From Apostichopus japonicus (Eukaryota; Echinodermata; Holothuroidea; Aspidochirotida; Stichopodidae), in assembly GCF_037975245.1 (NCBI RefSeq), contig NC_092573.1:19815265-19879264 (forward strand): a stretch of 64,000 bases of DNA, given 5' to 3'. The notes below the pieces were generated by a model. That model did no database searches and was not told where the DNA came from. It saw only the letters and a list, made by a program, of their open reading frames with translations. The position numbers and the translations under genes were made by a program. Of the stretch, positions 1 to 12,653 are shown in pieces (position 1 is the stretch's first letter; every line of letters starts with the position of its first letter).

Positions 1-1802
1 AGATGCAACGAAAAAGAGCAAAAACAAGAACGGTGAATACGGGGTAATTTACGGATTTGGGTTATTGAAGAAGAAGAATCTAGTCTGCTGGGGAATAAGA
101 AACAGGAAAGGAAAAAATAAAAAAGCAAATTTTTTACAAATTAGTGTAGTTAGTAATCCTCTTCTGTCACGAAAATACTCAAAATGGTCGTTTTGTTCTT
201 TTTACAAAGTTTGGAGCTCTGAGTTTCACGATTCACATGAACAGGTTAAGAAACAGATGAAACTATACGACTTCAGCGAATTTAGTTAAGAATGAATCCT
301 GAGGAACTGACTAATCAAGGGATAAGAAAGAGAGGCAAGAAATAATGGAACCTGTTTCACCTCTACACCAACTCACCCCTCTCAATCCTTCCCCCCCCCT
401 CTCTCACCCACCAAAAATTAATCTCAGTTCTGCCATCCAGCCTCCACCTGGGATACCGATCCCACCTCTGGTCAACTCAAGCTACCCCTTTGGTGGATGG
501 GGTTCAGAAGATAATTTGGGATAGGTGAAGAAAATACTGTTCAACAGCTACTAGAGTCTTTCCATTGGATGCCATGATCCAATTTTTACATCGGAGGGGA
601 ACAATATGTTAAGATATTGGAGGTTGTGACACAAACTTTAACCCTAGCAGGATGTTCTTCAAAAGGCAGAATGACTTCGGAGATGAGAGAGGGAAATTTA
701 GATGACTGTTTTCCCACTGACTTGATTCGAATTCACGTGACACTATTTAGGAAATTGTTTCTTGTCAACATATGTGAGTACACTCCTCTCATATCACAAC
801 ATGCTTTAATATTTCAAGTTTGTTTTATTTCGTCAAGTTCTTCTCAGCCTTTCTTGATTATGTTAACTGTTATAGCAACAGACCAAAACAGCCATTAAAC
901 TTTAGCATAATATACAAACTATTTTCTAATCACTAAACTACTTCCATTAGAGTTCAGTACATTAACAGCAGCTTAGAACTAAACCTGTCTTTAATAATAA
1001 TCAACAGGTTTCAGAACAACAAAATTAAAAATGAAACAGTCCAAAATTGTACATGACGTACATTTTACAAATAACAGATATCCTCTCCAACAAAAATGGA
1101 AGAGTCTAAAAAAAAAAAAAAAAAACTAATTGAAAGATGAGCTTTGTCATATAGCAGCAAAATACAGAATTAAACTTTTTCCGAAAGACGGTCACTTCAG
1201 CATTAGTCGCTAGCTGTAGGTGTCACTTCTAAAGTCATCAAAATGGCAAGCAATTTGGTCTCCCTCTCATTACGGAGGCTGTAGGACTAAACACTCATAT
1301 TTTTTTTCAACTTAAATCTGGACAAACTTGTTGTGAATGAAGAGTGGTTTTTCAGCTGGTAGCCTTGCGGCAGAGTTACTATTTGGCTAGATGAGTTTGA
1401 ACTCTTGAGGACATTCTGTGGAGGAGTTTTCTTATTGTGTGTGTATGTGTGTGTGTCGGCCGAGAATCGGCTTTATCAAATTTCAGTTGATACTGTAAAC
1501 TGTTTTCTTCGAAACCAATATGGAAGAGATACCTGTCTAGAAAGACACCTGGTGGTTAATTTTGTAACAAGAATATCTTTTCTGAAACAGGATCCTTTTT
1601 TCAAAAACGTCAACTGAGAGTCTTCTGACTCTGCAAAAGTAAGATATTTCTGGTTTTTTTTTTACTTTACAAAGAGAGTTAGAGAGAGAACTGAATATAT
1701 ACAAGAACTATTTCTTATTCTTTAACCTTTCACAATGTTATCAGAATAAAACAAGTTTAGAGATAGAATTTTAGGCAGATATGGGCAGAAAAATTTAATC
1801 CT
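1..1802. other. No gene seen
   Basis: AT-rich sequence with an (A)18-type run near 1111 and a short (GT)n near 1438. Short open frames show no coding character or domain. Confidence 0.6.
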
Positions 1803-1893
1803 ACTAGATTTTTTTGGTAGATCCAGTCGGAACGGGAACCGGATAATTTTTCATTATCCCGCTGGACCGGATATATCCGGTGCATCACTACTC
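1803..1893 (-). mobile_element. Fragment of a hAT-like terminus
   Basis: Read on the minus strand it begins AGTAGTGATGCACCGGATAT, a layout seen at many hAT ends. The palindrome CCGGATATATCCGG is at 1867-1880, with further GGATAA/TTATCC pairs inside. No matching opposite end was found, so this is a solo fragment. Confidence 0.4.
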
Positions 1894-4099
1894 AGCTTTA
1901 CTGTTGCACTTTCCTATTTACCAAGTCTATATGTACTACCTGGTAAAAAGTAAATATAAACTATAGTTACCATGCAGTTAACAGTTTGGTAGATGGCAGT
2001 AAACTGTAACAGTATAATTACTTACTACTAATGGCACTTTATCTTACCTATATTATCTAATACAGAGGAACAGTGCCCATTTATCCCATAGGTTGTTGAT
2101 AAGGGTAAGTGCCAAGCCCCCTCCTGCCTCCTCCCAGAATGTCAAGGAGCCTGCAAGGCCAAAAGTGTCTTGTAATCACTTTCATGCAAGAGATAGCAAC
2201 TAGTATTGGGATTGTGTCTGAACAACTTAATAAAGCAAATGTGAGAGGGTGAGATAGCAGGGGGTGGTATAGAAGGGGGTGGGGAGAGGAGGGTGGGATA
2301 GAGGGAGGATGGAGGAGGCAGAGGATGGAGGTGAATGGCTGCATATGGTACCAAATGGTTCCAGAGAGTAGTGTTAACCTGGTACTGGTCTAGTATGATG
2401 TCATCACTCTTCATTGACTTCAATGCAGTAAATACAACTACAAGCAATGTTCTAACAAATAACATTTGAGGGCTACAGTACTTTAAATTGCATTCGGAAA
2501 TGTGGTTACAAGTTTGACTTGCAAAACAGCAGTTAGAGTGTCTATACAGGAAGGATACATTAATATATATATATATAGACCATGGTACTCAAAGCTAGGG
2601 AACATACAAAGAGAATACCATGTATACAGTGTGCATTGCAGATAGAGGCTGCACTAGATACATATAAATATAAAGAAGCAAACATGTTGAGATATCCAGT
2701 AACAAAAGATACCATTATTCCCTACTTTTAAGTTTAAAAGGGGAGGGGAGGGGCTGAGGGGGGGTCTGTCACAAACATCATGTATTTCTCTCACGTTCAC
2801 ATACAGTATCAGAACTGTCTTAATACAGCAGACAGGGTTTCCTGTTTTATCGTAAATATTATCATACATCCCCATGTCGAGGCACAGACATAGACTTCCA
2901 ACCAATCTAGTCCGTCATTCTTGAATTATATTTTCCTCTGTAGATCACTAAGAGTGATCAGTGGTTTTATTAAAGTGAAATTACTCTGTTTTTAGGATAA
3001 AACAAAGCCACTTTGCTGGGGTTTTTTTTATTGGGGGGGGGGAGTTTTTGAAAACTTAGATACTAAAAATACACAAAAATGCAGGTGTTTCAGCTTGATT
3101 ATTAGTTAACATTTTACTTGCAGCGATGTAAGTTGTCAAAACCTGTAAATGTACCCTAGGTTTGCTATGATAAATTTATGATGTTGACATATATGCAAAT
3201 TTTAAATCATTATGAAAACAAGTTTCCATGATAAAAAATATTGAACAGAAGACTTTTTCTTTGGATTGTATGTACATAAGAATTTTTCAAATAATTGTTG
3301 GAAATATATCAATATTTCTGTAGAGAAAGAAATAAAAGGCCTGATCATACTCAAACTGAGGTATGGATACGCCTTGGAGTTTTTGCCATATATATGTGTC
3401 ATTTGTTGGACACAAACTAAACCCCACTCCCAAATTGAAACCAATTTGGCAAGTTTTGAGAGTTCATGTTTGGTCACAGACTCACAGTACAGATTAGATT
3501 TTACTTCTACAGGGCAATTTCTCTGATCGATTTCATCTCGCTAAACTCAGACATTCTATTGGACAAAACCCAAAGAAAACCCCCAAAAACAGGAGACAAA
3601 AAGTTCTTCCTTTCAATCAACGCTTCATGGATACGCCTGATGACCTTCACAGGTTCAATCCCATATGATAACTTAAATTGAACTTCATAAGCTCTTGTAA
3701 TGGATTACAAAAAAAATAAAACAAAAATCAATAATTTAAATCATAATAAATTTAATATTTTATGAAGACATATAGCCAGACCAAGTTTTATTATCATTAT
3801 TGGATTTTGTTTACACCATGTCATGAATAATTTCTGGAATGTATCTTTTCAGTTTTCAGTACGGGAGAATGAAATGGATAGTTAGTGCTTACAGTACAAT
3901 AAGACATGCTGTTACAGAGAGGCAGGTTTCTATGGAAAGAAAACCCTGATCATTATCCAACAAATGGAAACAAAATCCTTATCTTTTATCCCTTAGGCTC
4001 AAAAAATCAGCTTAGAAGTTTTATTGGCATCTGTAAATTTGTCATGCAACTTTTCTTTATATATTTTGTTATATACTATGATTTCATATATACTTATAT
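1894..4099. other. No gene seen; purine-rich tracts
   Basis: GGGAGG/GGATGGAGG-rich tract at 2245-2335, a second G-rich block at 2735-2770 and a G run at 3033. Nothing else recognised. Confidence 0.6.
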
Positions 4100-4303
4100 T
4101 ACGTTCACATAAACACGCATACATACATGTATCTGTATCTGTATCATGTATCTGTAATGTAGATCTGTATTTGTACATACATACATACACGCATACATAC
4201 ATACATACATACATACATACATACATGCATGTATCTGTTTTGGACTTATATTACCTAACTTTTTGTGTGTGTGTGTATATATATCTATGTATATCAATAT
4301 ATA

Positions 4304-4339
<36 letters not shown>

Positions 4340-4375
4340 TATATATATTTATATATATATATATATATACATGTT
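4100..4375. repeat. Microsatellites (CATA)n and (TA)n
   Basis: (CATA)n around 4176-4226, (GT)n at 4265-4276, then a long TA tract interrupted by AAATAT to 4372. Short open frames here are low-complexity artefacts. Confidence 0.9.
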
Positions 4376-4876
4376 CCTTAATGGCTGCTTAATTATGTCA
4401 GCTATATATTTTTTCTCTTAAAAAGAAAAAAGTCTCAACACATGAAAGGTCCTCTCACAAACAACCGTTTTTATAATAACAGATGTAACTGCATGAAATT
4501 ACATATTACCCATGCAATGATACAATTACTGTATGTTGTCCTTACTAATATTTCATTTTAATGCAGCTTATTTGAGTTGAGTGGGCATTTTTTTTTTTTT
4601 TTTTTTTTTTTTATCATTGTCATCTTTAATGAGGGTAGTCCAGAAGCACTGCTTTCCAGAGGAGCCCTCAATACAAAATACATATACAATATATATATAC
4701 AATACATATACTATATTGGACTCTAAAAGCCCACAGGGCACCAGGTCCAATTGAAAGGCTGCATCAGCAGATAAAATCCCCTGTAGCGAGGCTGATGCAA
4801 TGTCAAACGAAAGAGATTATCTTCTCAAACCAGCGTGTAGCCTATCGTATAAAACTGCAGTGCCTTTTGTGTGAAA

Positions 4877-5316
4877 CAGTGGCAGAGAGTTCATACAGTC
4901 GGGGGGGGGGGGGGGGGGGGGGGGGCGGATGCCACCCCTGACAGACTCAAATGGACTGCTGGCGCCCTTTTCAGCTTATTACCACTTATTACTTATTCGC
5001 GATTATTGACTTTTGTTATTGCGCTCTCATCTACCTATTGAGATTTATCACATTTTGTTGGTGTAATTTTCTGACAAAATGCTCTAACGGTGGAACACCC
5101 ATATAAACTTCCGATGACACCTAATTATTCTTCGTTTATCTGCAAATTAACAAGGCCCAGAAAAGGTCATTTCCGTTGATCTAGGGAGTAAATTTACTCA
5201 AAAAATTTTGGTACGCTTCGTGCTAACCTGTGGTGACCCTCCGCTTAGATAGTGTCGAAAGCGCCCCTACAGACCATTCTCGCCCCCCCTGACCAATACC
5301 CCTAGCTCCGCCACTG
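4877..5316. mobile_element. hAT-type MITE, 440 bp, perfect 8-bp target duplication
   Basis: Flanked by the exact direct repeat GTGTGAAA (4869-4876 and 5317-5324). Ends are inverted repeats: left CAGTGGCAGAGAGTT, right (reverse complement) CAGTGGCGGAGCTAGG. The 8-bp duplication and CAG start are hAT hallmarks. No transposase ORF. It contains a run of about 25 G (4901-4925). An internal stretch near 5213-5262 (CTTCGTGCTAACC...CTCCGCTTAGATAGT) is related to the right part of the 45401-47966 element. Confidence 0.88.
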
Positions 5317-5589
5317 GTGTGAAACACAGCACACAAGATTATGTCCTATGCAGCCTAGCTGCAAGATATGCTGCAGCGCCCTCAGCATCTTGCTTGTGAC
5401 AATGTGGCTCATTTACTTCACTTGTCCAGTTTCACTTTCAATTCCCAATTTTTCGTTCTAGGTGGACAGAAGAATATTTGATTATTTTTTCCCCAATTTT
5501 TGTTTTTCCAAATGTTTAATGATAGTGAGAACAGTGTCTGGGTGACGAAATGTATGACTTGACTGTAGGCATGAAAGTTAGTTTTGAAT

Positions 5590-5935
5590 ATGTTGTAGAC
5601 CGTTAGAAACCATGGTTACCTTGTAGTCCAGGTTGGTTTTCTTAAATTTTTTGAGAAATGATCAAGTTACAGCTAAAGTTCATCAGCTTAAAGTGACTGG
5701 CTGACATAGTCTAAAGTGACTGGCTCTAGGACCATGACTGGCTTACACAGCTTACACGGACCACAGACCATACACGTCTTACACAGCTTACACAGACCAT
5801 TTGGTCAACTCCTCAGATGCAACACAAAAGTCAAACAAAAAACATTTACACTTTCACAGACTCAAACGACATTATTTATAACACACAAATTTGTCAGGGA
5901 CAAAAATGTGTTGATAGTCAATCAAGGGTGCTCTG
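5590..5935 (+). repeat. Dispersed repeat R, copy 1
   Basis: Diverged match to 11355-11640. Shared blocks include TTGTAGACCGTTA, AGAAATGATC, CATCAG, AAGTGACTGG, TAGTCTAA and CTCCTCAGATGCAACAC (copy 2 GTTCCTCGGATGCAAAAC). Copy 1 has an internal iteration of CTTACACAGCTTACAC. No terminal repeats or coding capacity recognised. Confidence 0.6.
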
Positions 5936-6843
5936 TTGTTAAATATTCAGTCATAAGGACATGTTATTAGAACTTATATAAACAATGGATTAAACATCAA
6001 CATTTTGGCCTGCATCAAGGAACAGACGTCATCATGAATTGAGCCTTAAAGGAACACTTCCGAGATTTAGCATATTTCATAAAATGAACATCTTGAAAAT
6101 CAGACTAGCTGTAAAATCATTACTATAGCAACACTTAAATTGGTCTTGGATCTTGGATCTTGGATTCTATTACATTTCAAGACTAAAATTCTGCCAAACA
6201 AAATCCATCCTTTAACAAGAGCAAGTACGTAGATGAAATGTATTAAGTTTTTTTCGAATCCGTTAAATGAACTCCTCGGCTTCCTTCACTCGGTGAAGAA
6301 AGTCAGATATCTTTAGTCTAATCGAATACATGCAATCTGATCTTGCATAATTCTCGGAATGTTTGGTAGATATTGCCAACAAAATGCAAAGAGCTGTTTT
6401 GAGTATTAAGAGAAAAGTAGTTTTATCTAGCAGTGGGCATACCGTCCGATCGGTTCGAATTGGGGTAGACGGTTTCCCATAAAACAGCCGACTGAGAAAT
6501 TACGGGAACTTCACATGAAATGACAGTACAACATCCACAGCGGAAATTTTTTTTGTTTTTTTTTTCCAGAAAATGTCGTCATCTGGATGACTTCCAGCCA
6601 AGAGTCATGAGATGTATAAGGAAATATTGAAAAATGTGTTTACAGATCGACTTTATCTGGGAACCGTGTTCTAGTTCCATTCCTTTGTGGGTTACCCGCT
6701 TTCACATCAGATGGTTTATGACATAGTTACACGCTAAGATTTTATCTACTTTTTTTTCCTTTTGAGGAATCAGTCGGCATAAACTGTAACGAAGATCAGA
6801 ATTCATATTTACTTCTACTTTTTGTCTTTAATACTATAACCAC

Positions 6844-6950
6844 GCAGAATGTTCTTTGTTACGACTATGAAGTAACTTAAAAGCAGGCATTATGTGCAGA
6901 ATGTTCTTTGTTACGACTATGAAGTAACTTAAAAGCAGGCATTATGTGCA
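6844..6950 (+). repeat. Perfect 52-bp tandem duplication
   Basis: GCAGAATGTTCTTTGTTACG... (6844-6895) is repeated immediately (6896-6947) without a visible mismatch. This implies a recent duplication, or an assembly duplication. Confidence 0.9.
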
Positions 6951-7587
6951 GTGACAAAGTTAAACACGTATATATACACAAAATTGACAGTATCAGAAGA
7001 GAATTAACCTATTTGTCGTTCAAAAGGCAGAAACTGGCAAATCTGGATGAAACTTTTGGGGGAATTGGTTTTAGTTCATTCTGATATTACTAATTTACTA
7101 CATAGTGTTATTTTTACTTTGTTGAACCATCCAAAGGCCAATTAACAGTTGGATCATTCTATTTTTATTTTTAAAACATTTATAACATCAGACGTTTGGG
7201 GATAATGTCAAAAAATGTCATTGCACGTCAAAACTTGTCTTGAACGATACCGCAATTGCCTCTGCTTCATTTGTTTACGTTTTATCAAAATGTTTGCTTT
7301 AAATTTCTGGAGGGGCTTTTGATTCCCTCTCCAATTATACGCCCATTGCGCTATGTTGTTTCGAGTGTTTTGCCAGAGAATATGCGTCAATTAATCACGG
7401 CCATCGAGATCGCTTCCGAAGACTCGAGACGACGACTAAGCAACCTACTTTTAATAATACATTGCCTGAAATCTGGCAGTTCAAAGTAAATTCGATGTTT
7501 CACACACATATATTCATGCATTGTGGTGTTTAACTTGAACAAAAAAAAAAAAAGTAAGCCAGGACATTTCTCTTTTTCTTTTTGTAG

Positions 7588-7854
7588 TGACGGAACATTT
7601 TGACATTGAGCAAAGAAGTATGCCAGTAAAAAGTATAAACTTTGCCTGTCCCCGGATGCTAATAACTTATAAAATGAAAGTAAATATGACTCTACAGTTT
7701 GATGATTTCTCACTTGAAGTTGCCATCGAGCATTCCAAGAGAGGCCTCATTGATCAAATGATGAAATTAAATGGTTTCAAATTTGAGGATCGGCCTCTAG
7801 GTCTTGTCATTATTGGGAGTAACGAGAAACGAGGGGTAAAAGTCGTCTCCTTTC
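7588..7854 (+). CDS. Possible isolated coding exon of unknown product
   Basis: An open frame follows a strong 3' splice site (pyrimidine tract then TTTGTAG at 7581-7587). It stays open to a TGA at 7908, with possible donors at GTAAAAG (about 7836) and GTGAGC (about 7891). The peptide includes VNMTLQFDDFSLEVAIEHSK and LNGFKFEDRPLGLVIIGSNE. I recognise no family. The open frame at 7256-7489 upstream does not splice to it in a compatible phase. May be chance or a decayed exon. Confidence 0.25.
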
Positions 7855-8840
7855 TCATCACTGTCACTACCAAGCCACACATCCATGATTACGTGAGCCT
7901 GGACTTCTGATGCTGGTTGGCGCTGATCCAACAAAACGGTTGTTGTGGTCTTCCTAAGTACAGTAGTTCACCCCCTTGGAACTGTTGGGAATTTGGGGAA
8001 TTCCATGTTAGGAATTCCATGTTAGGAATTCCATTCGATACCCCTCCCCCTCCCCTCTCCCTCCCCCACAGAGACCAATTCCAACACCCATGCATCTGGA
8101 CTAGACACAATTTTTTTTCCACTGTCGGGCAAAGCTTGTACACTTCCCTCTGTACCATAGTGTAACTGTTTAACTTGTGCGGATCACTCAAATTTCCAGA
8201 TGGTACAAATTAACGAATGATTACAACAATGTAAAAGTGCAATGTCACATTTAAGGCAAATCAAATTATTGAATGAGTCAAACTCATTGGAAGATGAGAA
8301 TTAAGGCTGGTGACTACAGCAAGCGAAGTGATGTAGCTTAAATTCACGCAGTGAAGAATAGATGCTGGTGCTTTTAAGAAATTAATTCATACACAGTCAG
8401 GGCTCAAATTTAACAGTCGTGCGATCATCAGAATTGACCAAAAATCACGTCAGACAACCTAAAACCCTGCTTAGGTGGTCTGACGGATGACTAGCTCATT
8501 TGGCGTAAATGTTCCACACTTCGGACAAAACTCAGAAGATCCCTATTCTTTAAAATAAAAACTGCTGGCAAAAGCTGATAGTAGCTTCTTGGTATCGCCT
8601 CCCATTGATATTAGACACAACTTAAGAAATAAATCAGATTATGCATGTAAATCGCTACGCATCACTAACTTGCAGTTAACACATTTTGTTATTAGTAAAG
8701 ACAGAATTTGCATACTCTTCATATGCAATAATGGTTACGTAAAGTATTCTATACTACTGACCCTGGCGGCCGCGACCATGCTTGCTTCCTACCTCACATG
8801 TATGCAGTAATATACTGTGCATGTGGGCATACTGCATGCT

Positions 8841-8865
8841 CACGTGCATTGCTGCAATGCACGTG
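8841..8865. promoter_or_regulatory. 25-bp palindrome with two E-boxes
   Basis: CACGTGCATTGC, one base, then GCAATGCACGTG. Each arm starts with a canonical CACGTG E-box (8841-8846 and 8860-8865). The nearest recognised gene is the GPCR 5 kb downstream. Regulatory function is speculative. Confidence 0.4.
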
Positions 8866-10260
8866 CTGTATACCCTGGGCTTACCCTCTGTCTCTGGAAA
8901 TGATCGGAAACGATTACGGAAATCATTTGTCACTACCAGAGAAATCCCTCAGCCCCAACATGATTAATCATGAACAGTGTCATACATCAAATAAAATGTA
9001 TATACTGTAACACTACAGTTCTGTCTAAGATTCTCTCAAAGTTGACCTCTGTAAGACTAGTCACTAAAAGTAAGACTTAAGTCTCAGACCGATAGACTAG
9101 GCCTGCATAGCCTAACATTAAGGTACTCACCTACCTATACCTACTCACCTACAAGGCTAAATTGATACATTGTAGAATTACCTAGGTACGGCTCTCGCGC
9201 AAGGTGCGCCATCGTAAAAATCCAAGTGTTGGAAAATGGCAGGACGTACATACCTTACATAAGTCCCTGGGCATATATTTAGTAACTTTAGTGCACACGA
9301 TGTGTGCGATGTACTGTACCACGTCAGGCGACTCCAGTAATATGTATTGGTGCATTTGCATCCTCATGCCCCCCTCCTCCCCATCTAGCAATGCCACTGT
9401 TCATACAGCAAAAAGATAGCAAGGTGATAGCTGCTTTCGACATCATAGACAAAGCTAAGCGCAAGAAAAATGATATATTGTGACTAGGAGTTGCAATATG
9501 GTGAGAATTTAATATGTAAATGAGAAGTGAGAAGTTGTGGGGTGGAATGAAATTGTACTGAGCAATAGAGAGAGGGGTTGTCACAGTCAAAATTTAAGGT
9601 CCTGTTGATCAGGGTGAGGATTTGAGGGGTTGGTGCTGGTATCCATGGTCTCCAATAATTTTCCCGAGAGTTTCCCGTGGGGCTGGTCTTCCCCCTCCTA
9701 ATTTGTCGAGAGGATCCCTGAGTTTGTGTGGCCGGCATGATAGTTTCCATATTCAACACACTAGGTTCCCTACATAGTCAAGTATGAAACTCTAGTTTGT
9801 CTAGTCACCTCAAAAGTTGTTTCCTTTGCTGCATAATTTTGTCCTTTTGGCATTCCATATTCCACTTTAGGCAGACTGTTTTTATTTACCCTAAACTGAA
9901 CCAAATATGGCTTTCTCTCTATTGATACGACATTGTATACATCATGTTTGTGTCAAAGCAGCGGCAGATGGGGGAATAGGAGGGGAATGGGAGGGGAGGG
10001 GAGGGGAGGGGAGGGGAAGTCTGGGGCATAAATTGCTAAGACCAGCAGTTAAGTACTCTTTCGAACCAGGAGGAAATCGAAGCCCTTACATATCAAGGTA
10101 GCAACTGCTTTGGACATGGAGGGCACAGCCGTACACCTGTCTGTAATTCCGAGCCAGTAGACTAGTAAGACACTAGACCCCTGCTAGGCAGTTACAAGCA
10201 TAACATGGTAAGATAGCAAAGAGACCAATAAACAAGGAATCTCCCTATCATAGCTTGTCT
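8866..10260. other. No gene seen; (GGGGA)n tract
   Basis: A GGGGA-repeat (about 9975-10018) could form G-quadruplexes. Otherwise no supported feature. Confidence 0.55.
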
Positions 10261-10264
10261 TTAA

Positions 10265-10621
10265 AGGGTGTGAAGACTTGCGCAAAAGAGAATCGTCTCA
10301 TGCCGGTAATCTGACCAAGGTTCGAATTAGGTGCAACAGAAGTGTTAGACACCACCATCGATCCCAGAAAATACACACACAGCTTGCTACCGTTGGTAAT
10401 TAGACACTAGTGTACAGTCAATACATACAGCTACGGTCAATACCCACAACACAGTGTGAATAGCAGCGATGGACATCTCAGGTCCAGCTAAAGATAACAA
10501 GGTCCCACATTTCCTTACTGTCTGCATTTTGTTGCGACAAGAAAAAAACTTCACTTGCAAGCAACGGAAAGTTAACTTTTTCAGAGCGTGGCACACGGTT
10601 TGGGGCGAGTCTTCAATGCCT
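10265..10621 (+). mobile_element. TTAA-flanked MITE, copy 1 (piggyBac-like)
   Basis: A 357-bp element between TTAA (10261-10264) and TTAA (10622-10625). Imperfect terminal inverted repeats: AGGGTGTGAAGACTTGCG at left, and AGGCATTGAAGACTCGCC as the reverse complement of the right end. Homologous along its length to 12280-12653 and, inverted, to 62482-62828. No coding capacity. Confidence 0.87.
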
Positions 10622-11354
10622 TTAAGGTAACTCATGCCCATTCACATCATCTGTCCAAATTATGCACGTCCCAATGAAACAAAAATGCTTGATATTAGAA
10701 ATTAACGGAGGGCTTCTGAGGGGAGGTCATCAGCTAAAGAATGATATTTGTGATATCTTTAGGGGTTAATGTACAACATAATTTAGGAGACACACAACAT
10801 GTTATCTCGACAAACTCAAAATGACCGCTTCAAAATTTAATCTTTGCAAATAACTGCTTTGTCTTTATATGTAGACAACTCACAGAAAGATATGCCAGCA
10901 TATTTTTCCTTGTGAAATAAATAGTCGCCTCAGATTCCAGTTACCCTGTATGAAGAAGAAGATCATTTACATATCTATCTATCTCAACACACTGACATAC
11001 ATGACAAGCTGTAAAACATCAGATTCACATTGAAGAAAGACACTCAGAGAATATACAGCTAGTATATGGATCTGACCAAAATCTGACATCAATTTCCATT
11101 TTCGAAAGTAACAAACTCCAAATCAAAGATATTAACTACTTCAGAGTGTCTCTACGTCCTACGAATACATTTTGGCGAAATGCCAAGAGCAGAAGTGTAC
11201 GGGGTTTTACCAGCATGTAGACACAATTATCTAAGTCATCAAATATTCTGACTAATTGTATTTTAGAACAAAAGAAATTCTTTCCACAGTTGATTTTAAT
11301 ACTTGAACTTTACTTAAATGATGACTTTAGGCACAAAACTCATTTTTGACATGA

Positions 11355-11640
11355 ATTGTAGACCGTTAAAACCCAATGCTATCAGTCCATGTTGTTTCTC
11401 TATACGACTTTTAATTTTTCAGAAATGATCCCTTTAAACAGCTGTGGTCATCAGTCGAAGTGACTGGACTACGTAGTCTAACACACAGACCATTAGAGCA
11501 GTTCCTCGGATGCAAAACAAAACTCCATCGGAAGACATAATTAAGACTTTTATGGCCTCGAATAATGACATGTCTACAATGTATTGCAAACTTGTCAAGG
11601 AAAAATCACAAATGGTGTTGAATGTCATGTGACGGTGCAT
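11355..11640 (+). repeat. Dispersed repeat R, copy 2
   Basis: Partner of 5590-5935, same orientation, 5.8 kb away. A short (T)18 run follows at about 11711. Confidence 0.6.
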
Positions 11641-12279
11641 GTCGTACACAAAGGAAGCTAGAAATACATATTTTAGCTGAGTTTATACAACACTCAATTA
11701 TAACAAACCATTTTTTTTTTTTTTTTTTTTTGGAATGTTGATAATTTTCCCAGTCAGAGCAATATGAGTGTCATTTGTTCATTTACTGAAATATATGTAA
11801 AATATATTTATAATTATAAGTACTGTATATTTGCTGATATTAAATTTTCAGTAAATTTCAATATCTATAACATCAAACTCCTATTCAGGACCTCCAAACT
11901 GCACATATATCTAAACACAACCAACCCATGAGTTAATACACACTGATCTATAATAATCCTTTATTTGGGTCTATCTTCACATAGTTATCAGCTGCTATGA
12001 TAACTTAGCACTGCTTCAAGGCATATCATATATCATCACTCATCACTCATAACAATCCAGACCGTGATTGAATAACTGGACTTGAGAAACTCTCTTCAGG
12101 AAGGGAGCACTTGTCTGCAACGAATGGTGCAAACATGAATTCTTACACTATGACTGATATATTCATCAGTTTTACTTCTTTTTTGGATAATCCCTCAAGG
12201 TTTTTCCCCATTTCTTTCTACTCCCAGGATTCATACGGTTCTATGCATGTTTGATGATATACCCCCCCCCCCCATTTAA

Positions 12280-12653
12280 AGGGTGTGAAGACTCGCGCAC
12301 AAAGCTACGTCTCATGCCGGTAATCTGACCTAGTTTCGAATGAGGTGTAACAGAAGTTTTAGACACCACCATCGATCCCAGAAAATACACACACAGCTTG
12401 CTACCGTCGGTAATTAGACACTAGTGTACAGTCAATAGGCCTATTATCCTATACATACAGCTATGGTCAATACCCACAACACAGTGTACATATAGCAGCG
12501 TGGACATCTCCGGTCTAGATAAAAGATAACAAGGTATCACGTTTCATTACTGTCTGCATTTTGTAGCGACAAGAAGAAAACGTCATTTGTAAGCAACGGA
12601 AAGTTAAATTTTTCAGAGCGCGGCACGTGGTTTGGAGCGAGTCTTCAATGCCT
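12280..12653 (+). mobile_element. TTAA-flanked MITE, copy 2 (piggyBac-like)
   Basis: A 374-bp sister of the 10265 copy, same orientation, between TTAA at 12276-12279 and 12654-12657. It carries small insertions (for example around 12437-12452) relative to copy 1, so the two are not recent duplicates of one event. Confidence 0.87.

Noticed and set aside
6434-6500. Possible hAT left end (CAGTGGGCATACCG)
   Set aside because: No matching inverted end or 8-bp duplication could be found nearby.
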